This document shows positions 1 to 8,065 of a stretch of 32,931 bases of DNA, in pieces. Within the stretch, counting starts at the first letter, position 1, and the number at the start of each line of letters is the position of its first letter. Below the pieces are notes generated by a model. It was given only the letters and a program-made list of their open reading frames with translations, made no database searches and was not told the DNA's origin. Position numbers and translations under genes: made by a program. Location of the stretch: positions 48,386 through 81,316 of the forward strand of contig DIAJ01000010.1 of NCBI GenBank assembly GCA_002415785.1, written 5' to 3'. This DNA is from Flavobacteriales bacterium UBA5081 (GTDB lineage: Bacteria; Bacteroidota; Bacteroidia; Flavobacteriales_E; Vicingaceae).

Positions 1-120
1 TGAAATCATCGCCATTTAGGAGCGGAGAACTTAAATTAGGAAACAGGCCTAGATTTTTTTGTTTACTTTTTTCATCAATGGAAAAAAGTAAAGACAGAGC
101 ATTGAAAACAAAATAGTTTA
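1..120 (+). repeat. Dispersed palindromic repeat, copy 1 (partial, cut by window start)
   Basis: These 120 nt align without gaps to 23417-23536 of the full copy, with nine differences, all transitions. Only the right arm of the long palindrome lies in the window. The second, perfect hairpin is complete: a 12-nt arm at 62-73 pairs with 81-92 around a 7-nt loop. The copy lies downstream of the CPBP protease gene, between its stop and the window edge. No transposase or terminal inverted repeat was seen next to it. Confidence 0.9.
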
Positions 121-166
121 GTTATTATTTACTTATCAACCTAGGTAAACAAACGAATATTCAAAT

Positions 167-892
167 TTAATTATAGTAAATATAATAAGTCAAAATAATT
201 GCAGTCATATTGTAAATTCCGTGAGCTACTATTGAAGCAGTCAGTCGCTTAGTTCTTATGAATAATAAAGTGTACATTATAGTGGGAGTCAATATATCAA
301 ACCAATCCAATGAAGTAACAGGCATATGTCCTAATGAAAACACCAAAATAGATAAAATTGCAGAAAACCATAATCCTGTTTTTGGGTTCTTAAAAATATC
401 TTTCAGCACATTTATAAAATATCCTCTATTAAAGAGTTCTTCTGTAATTCCACCACCTATTACTCCTAATGCAATAAAGGAAAGTGTGCCTATTAAACTG
501 CCATCATACATATCTAATACACCACTTATGTCTGGTCGATCTGCTCCACCCGTGTTTGGAATAATAAATACGTACTGAAGAGTTGTCCAAAAAGCACCGA
601 AAATGAGACCTAATAAAATGTCTTTTCTAAAGTTCTCAAACTTAAGACCGATATCGCTAAAGTCTTTCTTTAGGATTTTCAAGGAAGCATAGAGCAAAGC
701 CGTTATTGAGAAAAATTGAAAAAGAGCAATGAAAAGTAAGTTTATACCAATTTTGCCACCATTGATTTTGGTTACGCCAAAGAATACATCTGGAATAATG
801 AAAAGAGCATAGCCTAAAATAATGGTAAGGATAAAAATGATTAACGTTTTTGATTTACTTACAGTTTTTGTAATATTATTTGTCATATTCAA
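167..892 (-). CDS. CPBP-family intramembrane metalloprotease (CAAX protease-like)
   Basis: A 241-residue polytopic membrane protein with about seven hydrophobic segments. The three motifs of the CPBP (Abi/Rce1-like) family are visible: EELFNR (EExxxR) near residue 150, FSLGH (FxxxH) near 185, and HGIYN (HxxxN) at about 224. In this family the Glu and His residues bind a catalytic metal inside the membrane; substrates of the bacterial members are mostly unknown. The gene starts 27 nt after the stop of the upstream amidohydrolase gene, so the two are probably cotranscribed. Its stop lies 47 nt from repeat copy 1. The family is firm; the substrate cannot be told from sequence. Confidence 0.9.
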   Translation of the reverse strand: MNMTNNITKTVSKSKTLIIFILTIILGYALFIIPDVFFGVTKINGGKIGINLLFIALFQFFSITALLYASLKILKKDFSDIGLKFENFRKDILLGLIFGAFWTTLQYVFIIPNTGGADRPDISGVLDMYDGSLIGTLSFIALGVIGGGITEELFNRGYFINVLKDIFKNPKTGLWFSAILSILVFSLGHMPVTSLDWFDILTPTIMYTLLFIRTKRLTASIVAHGIYNMTAIILTYYIYYN

Positions 893-919
893 TGTTTTTT
901 AAATTTCTTATTGCAATGC

Positions 920-2365
920 TTATTCTTTTCCAAACTGTCCCTGTACTGTTTTTAAAAGCAAACTGGTATCGTAACCGAAACCATTCTTAAAAACGGTTTC
1001 TACTTTTTTAATGACTGATGCATCCTGTTCTAAAATCCCATTTAAAATAACAAAATCAGCTCTTTTACCTTCTTGAATAATTCCAATATCATTTCGCTCT
1101 AATGCTTCGGCACCATTGCCTGTCATAATCTGAATAGCCTCTTCAGTTGAAAAACCTGCTTCGATAAGTAATTCGTAATTTCTTTGGTCACCAAATCCGG
1201 GAAGCACATGCCTTCCTGCATCTACACCAGCAGTTAAGGTACCACCCATTTCAAAAAACTGCCGTTCAAAGGCCATTATCCGTTTGAGTCGGGCTTCTCT
1301 TGTGTTTTCCGTTGATTGAAGGCTGTCGTATCGCTTCCTTCTTTCTTGATATTGAGCAAGCAAAAAAGGCGACATTGCAGCAATGCTTCGTTCATCCGCA
1401 TAAGCCCTCTTGGGAATACTCGATTCGTAAATTGCCAAAGTTGAAGTTAAAAAAACATCTTCATCGATCATAAATTGCTGAAGTTGCTTCACTTCTTTAG
1501 CCGAAATATCAATGGAATCAATGTATCCCCGTGAACCATCACAGACTCCAAAAGTTTTATTTTTCCTAAAATCACTCGCACTGTTTAATCCATGTTCTAT
1601 CCCGTCAATACCAAGCTTGGTAGCTTGCTCAAAGGTGATTGAACATAAATGTCCCGTAACTTTTGCGTTTTGTTTGTGTGCTTCGTCGATGATAACCTTT
1701 AAGTCATTTGGACGGGTATTTCGGTATACCTTAAACCAACGGACGCCCTTGTTGGTCCAATGCTGAATGGTGTCTCTAATGTGTTTCTCATCTCGGGGAA
1801 TAATCATGTTCGGATTACCTCCCGATCCGGTAAAATACGGACCACTGGTTATTATATCAGATCCTGCAAATTCACCTTTTTCAACTCTTTCCGCCAATTC
1901 AATTTCTTTTTGCGGAGATGCTGAACCACAAGTTTGAATAGTGGTGACACCGGCGGCTAGATAGAGTTTAGAGGCTACCTCCCCAACAAATGGAAAGCCG
2001 GGAATGTGAAGGTGATTGTGTAAACCAACAATACCGGGAATGACGGTTTTCCCACTCAGGTTTATTGTTGTGGCGTTTTTAGGGATATCAAGCTCTCCAC
2101 TTTTTCCGATCGCTTGTATATAACCATCAGAGATGATGAGTGTTTGATCTATTTTTGCCGGGCGTCCTGTGCCGTCTATAACCCTTGCATGGGTTAGGGC
2201 CAAAACATTGGAACTGTATTTTACATATTTAAGCACATGCTCAGATAAAGCTGTACGTTGCTTTCCCGTATTATTGATTGAACTTTGAGCAGTTGATTTT
2301 GAGCCGAGCTTTTCTCCGCAGTTTGTTAATGCGAAAAGTAAAGCGATGATGATGAATGGTTTCAT
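920..2365 (-). CDS. Amidohydrolase-family lipoprotein (imidazolonepropionase/prolidase-like)
   Basis: A 481-residue metal-dependent hydrolase of the amidohydrolase superfamily. The N-terminus is a lipoprotein-type signal with Cys16 (LTNC, an imperfect lipobox), so the mature enzyme is probably anchored in an envelope membrane. The small N-terminal beta-sandwich begins near residue 58 (THARVIDGTG). The metal site follows: H116-N-H118 in GLHNHLH, a candidate bridging Lys in WFKVY near 215, His in TGHLC near 240, His in GIEHGL near 257, and Asp in AGVDAGRH near 380. The C-terminus returns to the sandwich (GKRADFVIL). Members hydrolyse dipeptides, cyclic amides or similar compounds; which one acts here is not readable. 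It lies upstream of the CPBP protease, probably in one transcript. Confidence 0.9.
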   Translation of the reverse strand: MKPFIIIALLFALTNCGEKLGSKSTAQSSINNTGKQRTALSEHVLKYVKYSSNVLALTHARVIDGTGRPAKIDQTLIISDGYIQAIGKSGELDIPKNATTINLSGKTVIPGIVGLHNHLHIPGFPFVGEVASKLYLAAGVTTIQTCGSASPQKEIELAERVEKGEFAGSDIITSGPYFTGSGGNPNMIIPRDEKHIRDTIQHWTNKGVRWFKVYRNTRPNDLKVIIDEAHKQNAKVTGHLCSITFEQATKLGIDGIEHGLNSASDFRKNKTFGVCDGSRGYIDSIDISAKEVKQLQQFMIDEDVFLTSTLAIYESSIPKRAYADERSIAAMSPFLLAQYQERRKRYDSLQSTENTREARLKRIMAFERQFFEMGGTLTAGVDAGRHVLPGFGDQRNYELLIEAGFSTEEAIQIMTGNGAEALERNDIGIIQEGKRADFVILNGILEQDASVIKKVETVFKNGFGYDTSLLLKTVQGQFGKE

Positions 2366-2417
2366 TGTGTATTTATACGATTTGATATCAATATATCTTT
2401 AATTAGTTGTATTAGTC

Positions 2418-3137
2418 TTAACTGACCTTAGCAAAGGATACTTTATCGTTTTTTGAATTAGAATTAACAAGATGCATATCAAATCCATAAATAATCAACC
2501 AAAGGGCTAAGACAATTTCCAGTAAGGCTGTTGGTAAAGCTAACATAATATAGCTTGGGGTAATAATGTTTATAACATTAAACATAAGAAGTATACTTGC
2601 CAAAATACCACTTAACACAGTGGCAATAAGCCCCCAAATAGATAACCATCTAGGAATCAATTTTGATTGATACAAAATAGAATAGAACATTAGGTTACCC
2701 ACGCTTAAAATTAGGGGCATGGCCACATGATTTACTAAATCTCTACCCGATCTTAATAGATTATCTAATGTTTGAAAATGAGCTGACCCTGAGCTTTCAG
2801 CTTGTAGAAATTCATCACTTAATTCCAATAAGAGCAGGATACTCAACCAACCTATGAAAATAAATGCCACAGAAATACTTCTGAAAGTTAGAAAGCCAAT
2901 TGTTAGACTTGTGTTAACTTTTTTCAGCATTGTATATAATATTATTGGAATGCTAGCATAAATTAGAGCTAAGGTAAATTGCATGAAAGCTCTAATTTTT
3001 ATTGCATTTGAATTGACAGAAACACTTTCAAGATTACCCATTTCATCAATAACCGGATCTATACTCAATACACCTACAACTATACTAAGAATTAGCAATA
3101 CACCAATTGCAATTGATTTCTTTCTGATTTTGTCCAT
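2418..3137 (-). CDS. DUF4386 family membrane protein
   Basis: A hydrophobic protein of 239 residues from the ATG at 3137. The frame extends 9 codons further to a GTG, but that GTG coincides with the end of a good -7 box (3164-3171), so the ATG is preferred. About six membrane segments are visible. The pattern, including the conserved stretch around LLRSGRDLVNHVAMPLIL and RWLSIWGLIATVLSG, matches DUF4386, a family of unknown function common in Bacteroidota and Firmicutes. It lies between the Crp-like regulator and the amidohydrolase, with its own likely promoter, 66 nt after the regulator's stop. No catalytic motif was seen. Confidence 0.85.
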   Translation of the reverse strand: MDKIRKKSIAIGVLLILSIVVGVLSIDPVIDEMGNLESVSVNSNAIKIRAFMQFTLALIYASIPIILYTMLKKVNTSLTIGFLTFRSISVAFIFIGWLSILLLLELSDEFLQAESSGSAHFQTLDNLLRSGRDLVNHVAMPLILSVGNLMFYSILYQSKLIPRWLSIWGLIATVLSGILASILLMFNVINIITPSYIMLALPTALLEIVLALWLIIYGFDMHLVNSNSKNDKVSFAKVS

Positions 3138-3163
3138 GATATTTTTACACTTTAATATTAGCA

Positions 3164-3171
3164 CAAAAATA
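3164..3171 (-). promoter_or_regulatory. Bacteroidota -7 box (TATTTTTG) for the DUF4386 gene
   Basis: The minus strand reads TATTTTTG, a full match to TAnnTTTG, with its last base 27 nt before the ATG at 3137. No clear TTG -33 element was found at the usual spacing. Confidence 0.55.
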
Positions 3172-3203
3172 TCATGGTGTTATTTTGAACTCATTGACTT
3201 AAG

Positions 3204-3785
3204 TTAAGAAATCAAATTATTTATTATCCTTTTTCTAATTCGGCTTAATGATTCTGCTTTAATGCCTAAATAGCTCGCTATTTGGTGCTGAGGAACTCTT
3301 TGGAGCAAGTCCGGTCTATTTTTAAGTAAGTTTATGTAGCGTTCTTCCGGGCTTGATGTTTTAAATACAGTGAAGTTTTCCTGTTGTGTTGTTAATATTA
3401 CTTCCCCTATAACCCTCGATAAGGATTCTAATTGCGGGTACTTTTGATACATTTCCTGTTCTAAGGTTGGATTGCCCACATTAACAACCGTATCTTCTAT
3501 ACATTCTAAGTAATATTTGGATGGTGCTGATTTACCATAATTGGCGGGTGTGACAGCTTGCTCTTCTGTATAAAATTCTATGGTTTTTTCTTCTCCATTT
3601 TTCAAAAAATAGCTTCTAATACACCCTTCTAATATGAAATAGCATTCATTTGAAAAATCACCTTCTTTAAGTAGAATAGTTCCTTTTTTATAGGTTTTGA
3701 AATATGCACTTTCGTTTACTGCATGCTCTAATTCCTTTGTAATTGCAGTGTATTTTGAGAGGTATTTTAGAATTTGGTTTTTCAC
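3204..3785 (-). CDS. Crp/Fnr-family transcriptional regulator
   Basis: A 193-residue regulator. Residues about 25-115 form a cyclic-nucleotide-binding-type beta-barrel (KKGTILLKEGDFSNECYFILEG), and the C-terminus carries a winged helix-turn-helix (RVPQHQIASYLGIKAESLSRIRKRI), where SLSRIRK is the DNA-recognition helix. The N-terminal four-Cys Fe-S motif of Fnr is absent, so oxygen sensing by a cluster is unlikely; the ligand is unknown. The start is GTG at 3785; no ATG lies nearby in frame. It follows the yjdJ-like gene after 27 nt and probably shares its transcript. Bacteroidota carry many such regulators next to small stress or transport genes, so it may control this cluster. Confidence 0.88.
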   Translation of the reverse strand: MKNQILKYLSKYTAITKELEHAVNESAYFKTYKKGTILLKEGDFSNECYFILEGCIRSYFLKNGEEKTIEFYTEEQAVTPANYGKSAPSKYYLECIEDTVVNVGNPTLEQEMYQKYPQLESLSRVIGEVILTTQQENFTVFKTSSPEERYINLLKNRPDLLQRVPQHQIASYLGIKAESLSRIRKRIINNLIS

Positions 3786-3812
3786 AATATGATTCTATAT
3801 GGTTTTGATTAA

Positions 3813-4097
3813 TCAGAAGAGCACATCCTGTAAATTTTCGTCTGATTCCAAGACTCTTTTGGCGTATGGACAGAGCGGTAAGATCTTGAGGTTTTGCTCA
3901 CGGGCAAACTCAACGGCTTTCATGACCAATTGTTTTCCATAGTCTTTGCCCCTAAACTTATCGTTTACTAAGGTATGGTCGATGATAAAGCGCTTTTCAC
4001 CTGCCCAGGTGTAAGTCATTTCCCCGGCAATTTCTTCATTCTCATAAATGGTAAACTTTCCTTTTTTGCCGTTGTCTTCTTTGTTGATTGTTGTCAT
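3813..4097 (-). CDS. yjdJ: YjdJ-like GNAT N-acetyltransferase
   Basis: A 94-residue minimal GNAT domain of the Acetyltransf_CG type. The acetyl-CoA pyrophosphate loop is DKFRGKDYGKQL near residues 46-57, followed by an alpha helix and the strand KILPLCPYAKRVL, whose Cys-Pro-Tyr segment is characteristic of this short family. It lies 21 nt downstream of a YjdI-like Fe-S protein, the same pairing as yjdI-yjdJ of Escherichia coli, which supports both assignments. The substrate is unknown. The length is normal for the family. Confidence 0.88.
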   Translation of the reverse strand: MTTINKEDNGKKGKFTIYENEEIAGEMTYTWAGEKRFIIDHTLVNDKFRGKDYGKQLVMKAVEFAREQNLKILPLCPYAKRVLESDENLQDVLF

Positions 4098-4118
4098 CGA
4101 TACTGCTTTTTATAACTA

Positions 4119-4322
4119 CTATTTAACGCTCAAAGCTCCCGAAGGACATTTCGCTACTTGGTCGATTAACTCTTCTGAAGTCGCATTTTCCATTTTAATC
4201 CAGGGTCGAGCTTTTGGGTTGTATACCTTTGGTAAGGTTTTTACGCAAACTCCCGAATGAATGCACTTTTCTGCTTTCCACAAAATGGTGATGTCACCAT
4301 TTGTATATTCTTTTGCTTCCAT
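4119..4322 (-). CDS. yjdI: YjdI-like (4Fe-4S) mono-cluster protein
   Basis: A 67-residue protein of the divergent 4Fe-4S family Fer4_19. The candidate ligands are Cys20 and Cys26 in KCIHSGVC and Cys59 in AKCPSGAL, around a conserved ARPWI segment. These features match E. coli YjdI closely. Only three cysteines are present, as in YjdI, so a fourth ligand would have to be a non-Cys residue or another molecule. It starts 8 nt after the DUF6624 gene and is followed by the yjdJ-like acetyltransferase. A small electron-transfer or sensing role is likely, but none is proven for the family. Confidence 0.9.
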   Translation of the reverse strand: MEAKEYTNGDITILWKAEKCIHSGVCVKTLPKVYNPKARPWIKMENATSEELIDQVAKCPSGALSVK

Positions 4323-4330
4323 AATTTTCT

Positions 4331-5293
4331 TTATTTTTCTTCCATTCTTTTTTTATGTTTTTCAACATCCCATTTAATGTTCCAGTTTTTAACGTAATCT
4401 TCAATTGTTCCCAGTCCGACCTCAGCACGTCTTTCATTTACTTTCTCCGGCTCAATGAGTGGAGAAACATAAAACTCTCCGCTTTTTTGATCTCGACCGA
4501 TTTGGCTGCCGTAAATTTGCTTTTTTCCCTGTCTTAAAGCCACACGGTCTTCTAAAAGCGCTAAGCTAGCAGCATTGGCATTTCCTACTTTAACAGCCTC
4601 GCGCATCATGGGCAAATAGTGAAGCTGTGTTTCCAGCTCGGCGTGTTGAATGACTAAAAACAAAGTAGAGTTTCCTTGCTTACCAATGACGTTTGTTCCC
4701 AGCCAACCTCGTTCATCGAGAATCTTCTTTACTTTAATGAGGTTAATGGAGTCGGTTTTTTGAATGAGCGCCCAATGCGCTTTCATTTCATCTGAATCTC
4801 GTCCGTGTTTTTCTTCAATTTCTCGGATTTGCATTCTGTACTTTTGATCCAATTGGTAAATGGTATCCAATTGAGCGACTAATTCTTTGTCGAAGTCTTT
4901 TTCATATTCCTCTTTATTGGCTTTTACAATTGTCAGAAGCCTATCCCAACGCTTATCCTCATGAAGTGAGTTTAAGTCGGTATCGACACTAATGTGATTG
5001 TAATCATTGTATTTCGTTTTGCTTTCAGCTAAACGAAATAAATGAAAAAAGGCACGCTCGGGATTGTTTGCTAAAGCATGAGAGCAAGCAGCATTGTACC
5101 TGTCTGTTGGATATGCTTTCCCATCAATTACCTTAAAAGCTTTTTCAAACTCTTCGGCAGACTTTTGAAATTCATTTGCCTGATAAAATTCCCATGCTTG
5201 TGCTGAATGTTTAAAGTATTGTTCCGGTGGTTGACAATAACTATTTAAAAAACTAATTGTTCCAATAATAGTGAGTAGTAAACTGGTTTTCAT
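4331..5293 (-). CDS. Secreted DUF6624 protein with an N-terminal TPR-like region
   Basis: A 320-residue protein with a Sec signal peptide (residues 1-20, ending near NSYCQ; the Cys is not in a good lipobox). Residues about 25-110 are helical and TPR-like (AWEFYQANEFQKSAEEFEKAFK, then YNAACSHALANNPERAFFHLFRLAE). The C-terminal half matches DUF6624: a charged helix, ILDERGWLGTNVIGKQGNSTLFLVIQHAELE, and the ALLEDRVALRQGKKQIYGSQI block. The function of DUF6624 is unknown; it is frequent in Bacteroidota. It heads a tight minus-strand group with the yjdI-like and yjdJ-like genes (8- and 21-nt gaps). Confidence 0.82.
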   Translation of the reverse strand: MKTSLLLTIIGTISFLNSYCQPPEQYFKHSAQAWEFYQANEFQKSAEEFEKAFKVIDGKAYPTDRYNAACSHALANNPERAFFHLFRLAESKTKYNDYNHISVDTDLNSLHEDKRWDRLLTIVKANKEEYEKDFDKELVAQLDTIYQLDQKYRMQIREIEEKHGRDSDEMKAHWALIQKTDSINLIKVKKILDERGWLGTNVIGKQGNSTLFLVIQHAELETQLHYLPMMREAVKVGNANAASLALLEDRVALRQGKKQIYGSQIGRDQKSGEFYVSPLIEPEKVNERRAEVGLGTIEDYVKNWNIKWDVEKHKKRMEEK

Positions 5294-5331
5294 CTTTTAT
5301 TTTTTAGTTGATTCATTTTTACATTGAAAGT

Positions 5332-5339
5332 CAAAGGTA
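5332..5339 (-). promoter_or_regulatory. -7 box (TACCTTTG) for the DUF6624-yjdI-yjdJ group
   Basis: The minus strand reads TACCTTTG, matching TAnnTTTG, 39 nt before the ATG at 5293. No TTG -33 element is evident. The rest of the 5294-5526 gap is AT-rich, with no gene or hairpin that I can support. Confidence 0.45.
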
Positions 5340-5526
5340 TATAAAAATAAAAGATATGGTAATTCTATTTGTAACTTTATACTAAATTGATAATTAAATG
5401 ATTCACATTTATTATCTAAAGGTTAGTATTTAAATGACTTTGAAAAGTTGAAAGAGTACTTACTGAGCAACAGGTCGTTGACTCATGTATTAAGTTTATA
5501 AAGTATCAGAAATAAAGCTGACTTAC

Positions 5527-6081
5527 TTACTTATCCCCAAACTCTTTTTCAACTGCTGCTAAAGCTTTTTCAATGTTTTGTTTAGACTCTTCTTGTAGCT
5601 TGTTTTGTAGGGCAACCATTTTTATGGCAGAAATGGCTGCTTCTTCCCCTTTGTTACCATGTTTTCCTCCGCTTCGGTCAATACTTTGCTGAAGCGTATT
5701 ATCGGTTAAAACACCAAAAATAACCGCTTGATTGTATTTTAATGAAACGTCTTTAATTCCTTGAGAAACACCCTGGCAAACAAAATCGAAGTGCTTGGTT
5801 TCACCTTGGATAACGCAACCCAGACAAATCACGGCATCTACAGAAAGGTATTCTAACATAAATTGAGCTCCTGTAGGTAACTCAAAACTACCGGGAACGT
5901 GTTTTACATGAAGGTTTTCCTCTTTTAATCCATATTTTAAAAGAATGCTTTTAGCTCCTTTAAGTAAGTTAGAGGTAATTTGCTCGTTCCACTCAGAAAC
6001 AACAATCCCAATGCGCATTGATGAAGCATTGGGAATTTGTTTTGGATCGTGTTCAGAAAGATTCTTATTGGCTGTAGCCAT
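5527..6081 (-). CDS. ribH: 6,7-dimethyl-8-ribityllumazine synthase
   Basis: A 184-residue lumazine synthase, the penultimate step of riboflavin biosynthesis. It condenses 5-amino-6-ribitylaminouracil with 3,4-dihydroxy-2-butanone 4-phosphate in the cytoplasm. Family landmarks are SEWNEQIT near residue 30 (substrate loop), HVPGSFELP near 61-69, and GCVIQGETKHFDFV near 95-108 with the conserved Gly-Glu-Thr and catalytic His. NKGEEAA lies near the C-terminus. The last 20 residues form a charged tail, longer than in minimal members. It begins 5 nt after a TPR membrane protein gene and is probably cotranscribed. No other rib gene is in the window. Confidence 0.96.
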   Translation of the reverse strand: MATANKNLSEHDPKQIPNASSMRIGIVVSEWNEQITSNLLKGAKSILLKYGLKEENLHVKHVPGSFELPTGAQFMLEYLSVDAVICLGCVIQGETKHFDFVCQGVSQGIKDVSLKYNQAVIFGVLTDNTLQQSIDRSGGKHGNKGEEAAISAIKMVALQNKLQEESKQNIEKALAAVEKEFGDK

Positions 6082-6086
6082 ATTTT

Positions 6087-6773
6087 TTAATTTACATAAG
6101 ACTCTGCTCGTGCAATGTATTTTTCAATATCAGCTGCCTCTGCAGAAGTGCGGAAATCTGATTTTATCTTACTGTAAGTGTCTACTGCTTCATCATAATC
6201 GCCTAACAACTCATAGGTTTGTCCGGCTTTTAAAAGGTACATAGGAGTTGAAAAATCGTTTTTCACAACTGTTGCAGCTTTCTCATAGTTGCTTACAGCT
6301 TTGTTATAATCTCCTAGTTCCATGTAAGCGTCGCCCATAGCGCCATATTTAATACTTTCCACAATTGTTTCATCACCTTCAAAATCTTCTAAAGCATCAA
6401 TTGCTGCCTCAAATTGTCCGGTTTTTAAGAAAGCAATGCCCAAATAGTAATAAGCTAAGTTACCTGCTTTGGTTCCGCTGTATTGATCGGCAATTTCCAA
6501 AAAGCCCAAGTGTTGAGCATCTCCGTGAATCGCTAGGTTCATAGAATCTTTGGCAAAGTACTTTTCAGCCATGAACATTTGTTCTTGGGCTTCATCTTGC
6601 ATTGGAGCAAGGTAAAAACTATTATAAGCAAAATATCCACCAATGATAACGGCAATTACTGCCACTACTGTTGAAAGGGTATTTTTGTTCTCATTTATAA
6701 AAGTTTCCGTTTTGCTGTAAACTTCCTGTACGTCAACAATTACTTCTTCCGATTGGTCTTTCTTATTCGCCAT
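6087..6773 (-). CDS. TPR membrane protein (YfgM-like)
   Basis: A 228-residue protein with a short charged N-terminus, one membrane helix at about residues 34-53 (TLSTVVAVIAVIIGGYFAY) and a TPR domain beyond it (LAYYYLGIAFLKTGQFEAAIDALE, YGAMGDAYMELGDYNKAVSNYE, LLKAGQTYELLGDYDEAVDTY). This layout, one N-terminal helix followed by periplasmic TPRs, matches the YfgM/TPR_21 type, which in E. coli is an ancillary protein of envelope protein export. Here the partner is unknown. Its only neighbour in the transcript is ribH, with which it need not share a function. Confidence 0.85.
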   Translation of the reverse strand: MANKKDQSEEVIVDVQEVYSKTETFINENKNTLSTVVAVIAVIIGGYFAYNSFYLAPMQDEAQEQMFMAEKYFAKDSMNLAIHGDAQHLGFLEIADQYSGTKAGNLAYYYLGIAFLKTGQFEAAIDALEDFEGDETIVESIKYGAMGDAYMELGDYNKAVSNYEKAATVVKNDFSTPMYLLKAGQTYELLGDYDEAVDTYSKIKSDFRTSAEAADIEKYIARAESYVN

Positions 6774-6793
6774 TTTACTGCATTTGAAAGCGG

Positions 6794-6801
6794 CAAAAAT
6801 A
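6794..6801 (-). promoter_or_regulatory. -7 box (TATTTTTG) for the TPR-ribH unit
   Basis: The minus strand reads TATTTTTG, a full match to TAnnTTTG, 21 nt before the ATG at 6773. No TTG lies at the usual spacing. Confidence 0.55.
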
Positions 6802-6966
6802 AGTTTTTTTTCAAGTGATTAAAACTTTAGCGCAACAATAATACTTCCTAGCTAATTTTCTTTTTATTTAAAGTAATAAACTTTAGATTTATAGCTTGAT
6901 GAGATAAAGGGGCAGGAAAACAATAAGTGTTTAATTATCAGTTTAAATTTTCAGTAGTGGTTTGCT

Positions 6967-7548
6967 TTACGGCTTCTCCCAAACAAATCGATAAGGCAAG
7001 AGAGCATCTTCTTCGGCATAATCGATACCAATGCGAGGACTTATTTTTATTTGGGCATTTGAAGGAGAATATTCGCTTTCCTCAATCCAAATTTTATTAC
7101 CACATAAATCAATCCGGTCATCTTTAGTGCTTATGCCTAGACCCTGTGAAAGTTTGCCCGGACCGATCAACAGTTGCTTTGAGAGTCTCTGCTGATTTCT
7201 CCGCTTTAAAATGTGTTCCAAGCCTTCTTCGGCATAAGCACCTCGAATTAAAACAGCATGAGGAATGTCAACTGCATTGGTAACTACATTAAATAAATGA
7301 TGAATTCCATAGCATAAGTATACGTAAGCAATTCCACCTGATTGATACATACTTTCAGTCCGCTTAGTTCTTCGGTTGCCATAAGCATGAGACGCTTTGT
7401 CCTTTATTCCGGCATAAGCTTCTGTTTCGCAGATCAGGGCAGAAGTATAAATCCCGTTTTTATAAGTGCACAAGCGTTTGCCTAAGAGTCTTTTGCTCAA
7501 GTCAACTACATCTTCATTTAAATAAAAATCTTTGGCTAGTTTCATCAT
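6967..7548 (-). CDS. DNA-3-methyladenine glycosylase (AAG/MPG family)
   Basis: A 193-residue base-excision repair enzyme that removes alkylated purines such as 3-methyladenine. The AAG fold is recognised from LAKDFYL at the N-terminus, the catalytic region CETEAYAG near residue 43, and the conserved run RTESMYQSGGIAYVYLCYG near 65-83, followed by LIRGAYAEEG and GPGKLSQGLGI. The frame stays open 16 codons upstream to 7596, but that extension lies within the ndk terminator hairpin. A -7 box ends 4 nt before the ATG at 7548, so I start there (the next codon, at 7545, is also ATG). Length and motifs are normal. Confidence 0.93.
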   Translation of the reverse strand: MMKLAKDFYLNEDVVDLSKRLLGKRLCTYKNGIYTSALICETEAYAGIKDKASHAYGNRRTKRTESMYQSGGIAYVYLCYGIHHLFNVVTNAVDIPHAVLIRGAYAEEGLEHILKRRNQQRLSKQLLIGPGKLSQGLGISTKDDRIDLCGNKIWIEESEYSPSNAQIKISPRIGIDYAEEDALLPYRFVWEKP

Positions 7549-7552
7549 TAAA

Positions 7553-7560
7553 CAAAAATA
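7553..7560 (-). promoter_or_regulatory. -7 box (TATTTTTG) for the glycosylase gene
   Basis: The minus strand reads TATTTTTG followed by TTTA and the start codon, so the expected transcription start is at or next to the ATG at 7548. The box lies within the T-rich tract that follows the ndk terminator hairpin. Confidence 0.55.
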
Positions 7561-7563
7561 AAA

Positions 7564-7590
7564 AAGCCTGCTAAAATCATCAGCAGGCTT
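7564..7590 (-). terminator. Intrinsic terminator of ndk
   Basis: AAGCCTGCT (7564-7572) and AGCAGGCTT (7582-7590) form a perfect 9-bp stem with a 9-nt loop. On the minus strand the stem is followed by a T-rich tract (7563 down to 7554). Confidence 0.85.
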
Positions 7591-7613
7591 CTTCACTTAT
7601 AAAAAGGAATCAA

Positions 7614-8033
7614 TTAAAATCTTTCTAATTCAGAAAAAAAGAAGTTTCCTTCAATAGCTGCATTTTCATCGCTATCAGAACCGTGAATAGCATTTGCAGA
7701 AATAGATTCAGCATACAACTTGCGAATGGTTCCTTCAGCAGCTTCTGCAGGATTTGTAGCGCCAATTAAAGTTCTAAAGTCAGCTACTGCATTGTCTTTT
7801 TCAAGAATTGCAGCTACAATTGGTCCGCTAGACATGTACTCAACTAACTCTCCGTAAAACGGACGTTCTTTGTGAACTTCGTAAAACTTGCCTGCATTTT
7901 CAGCGCTTAAGCGAGTGTATTTCATGGCAACGATTTTAAATCCTGCTGCATTAATTTTTTCTAATATTGCTCCAATGTAGTTTTTTTCAACTGCATCGGG
8001 CTTAATCATTGTAAACGTTCTGTTAGTAGCCAT
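7614..8033 (-). CDS. ndk: Nucleoside diphosphate kinase
   Basis: A 139-residue kinase that transfers the gamma phosphate from ATP to nucleoside diphosphates by way of a phosphohistidine. The start TFTMIKPDAVEK is the family signature. The catalytic His117 is in NAIHGSDSDENA. KERPFYGELVEYMSSGPIVA, GATNPAEAAEGTIR and the C-terminal EGNFFFSELERF are also characteristic. It is a single-gene unit: a -33/-7 promoter pair lies upstream at 8066-8093 and a terminator hairpin directly downstream at 7564-7590. Confidence 0.98.
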   Translation of the reverse strand: MATNRTFTMIKPDAVEKNYIGAILEKINAAGFKIVAMKYTRLSAENAGKFYEVHKERPFYGELVEYMSSGPIVAAILEKDNAVADFRTLIGATNPAEAAEGTIRKLYAESISANAIHGSDSDENAAIEGNFFFSELERF

Positions 8034-8065
8034 TATATCTAATATTTATTCATTTTTTTGCGCTG

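Noticed and set aside
2382..2391. Palindrome TTGATATCAA upstream of the amidohydrolase gene, resembling an FNR box
   Set aside because: FNR/CRP-type sites have about four bases between the TTGAT and ATCAA halves; here there are none, and the nearby regulator lacks Fe-S cysteines.
7549..7596. N-terminal extension of the DNA glycosylase by 16 residues
   Set aside because: The extension is encoded by the ndk terminator hairpin and the promoter; the family begins at KLAKDFYL.
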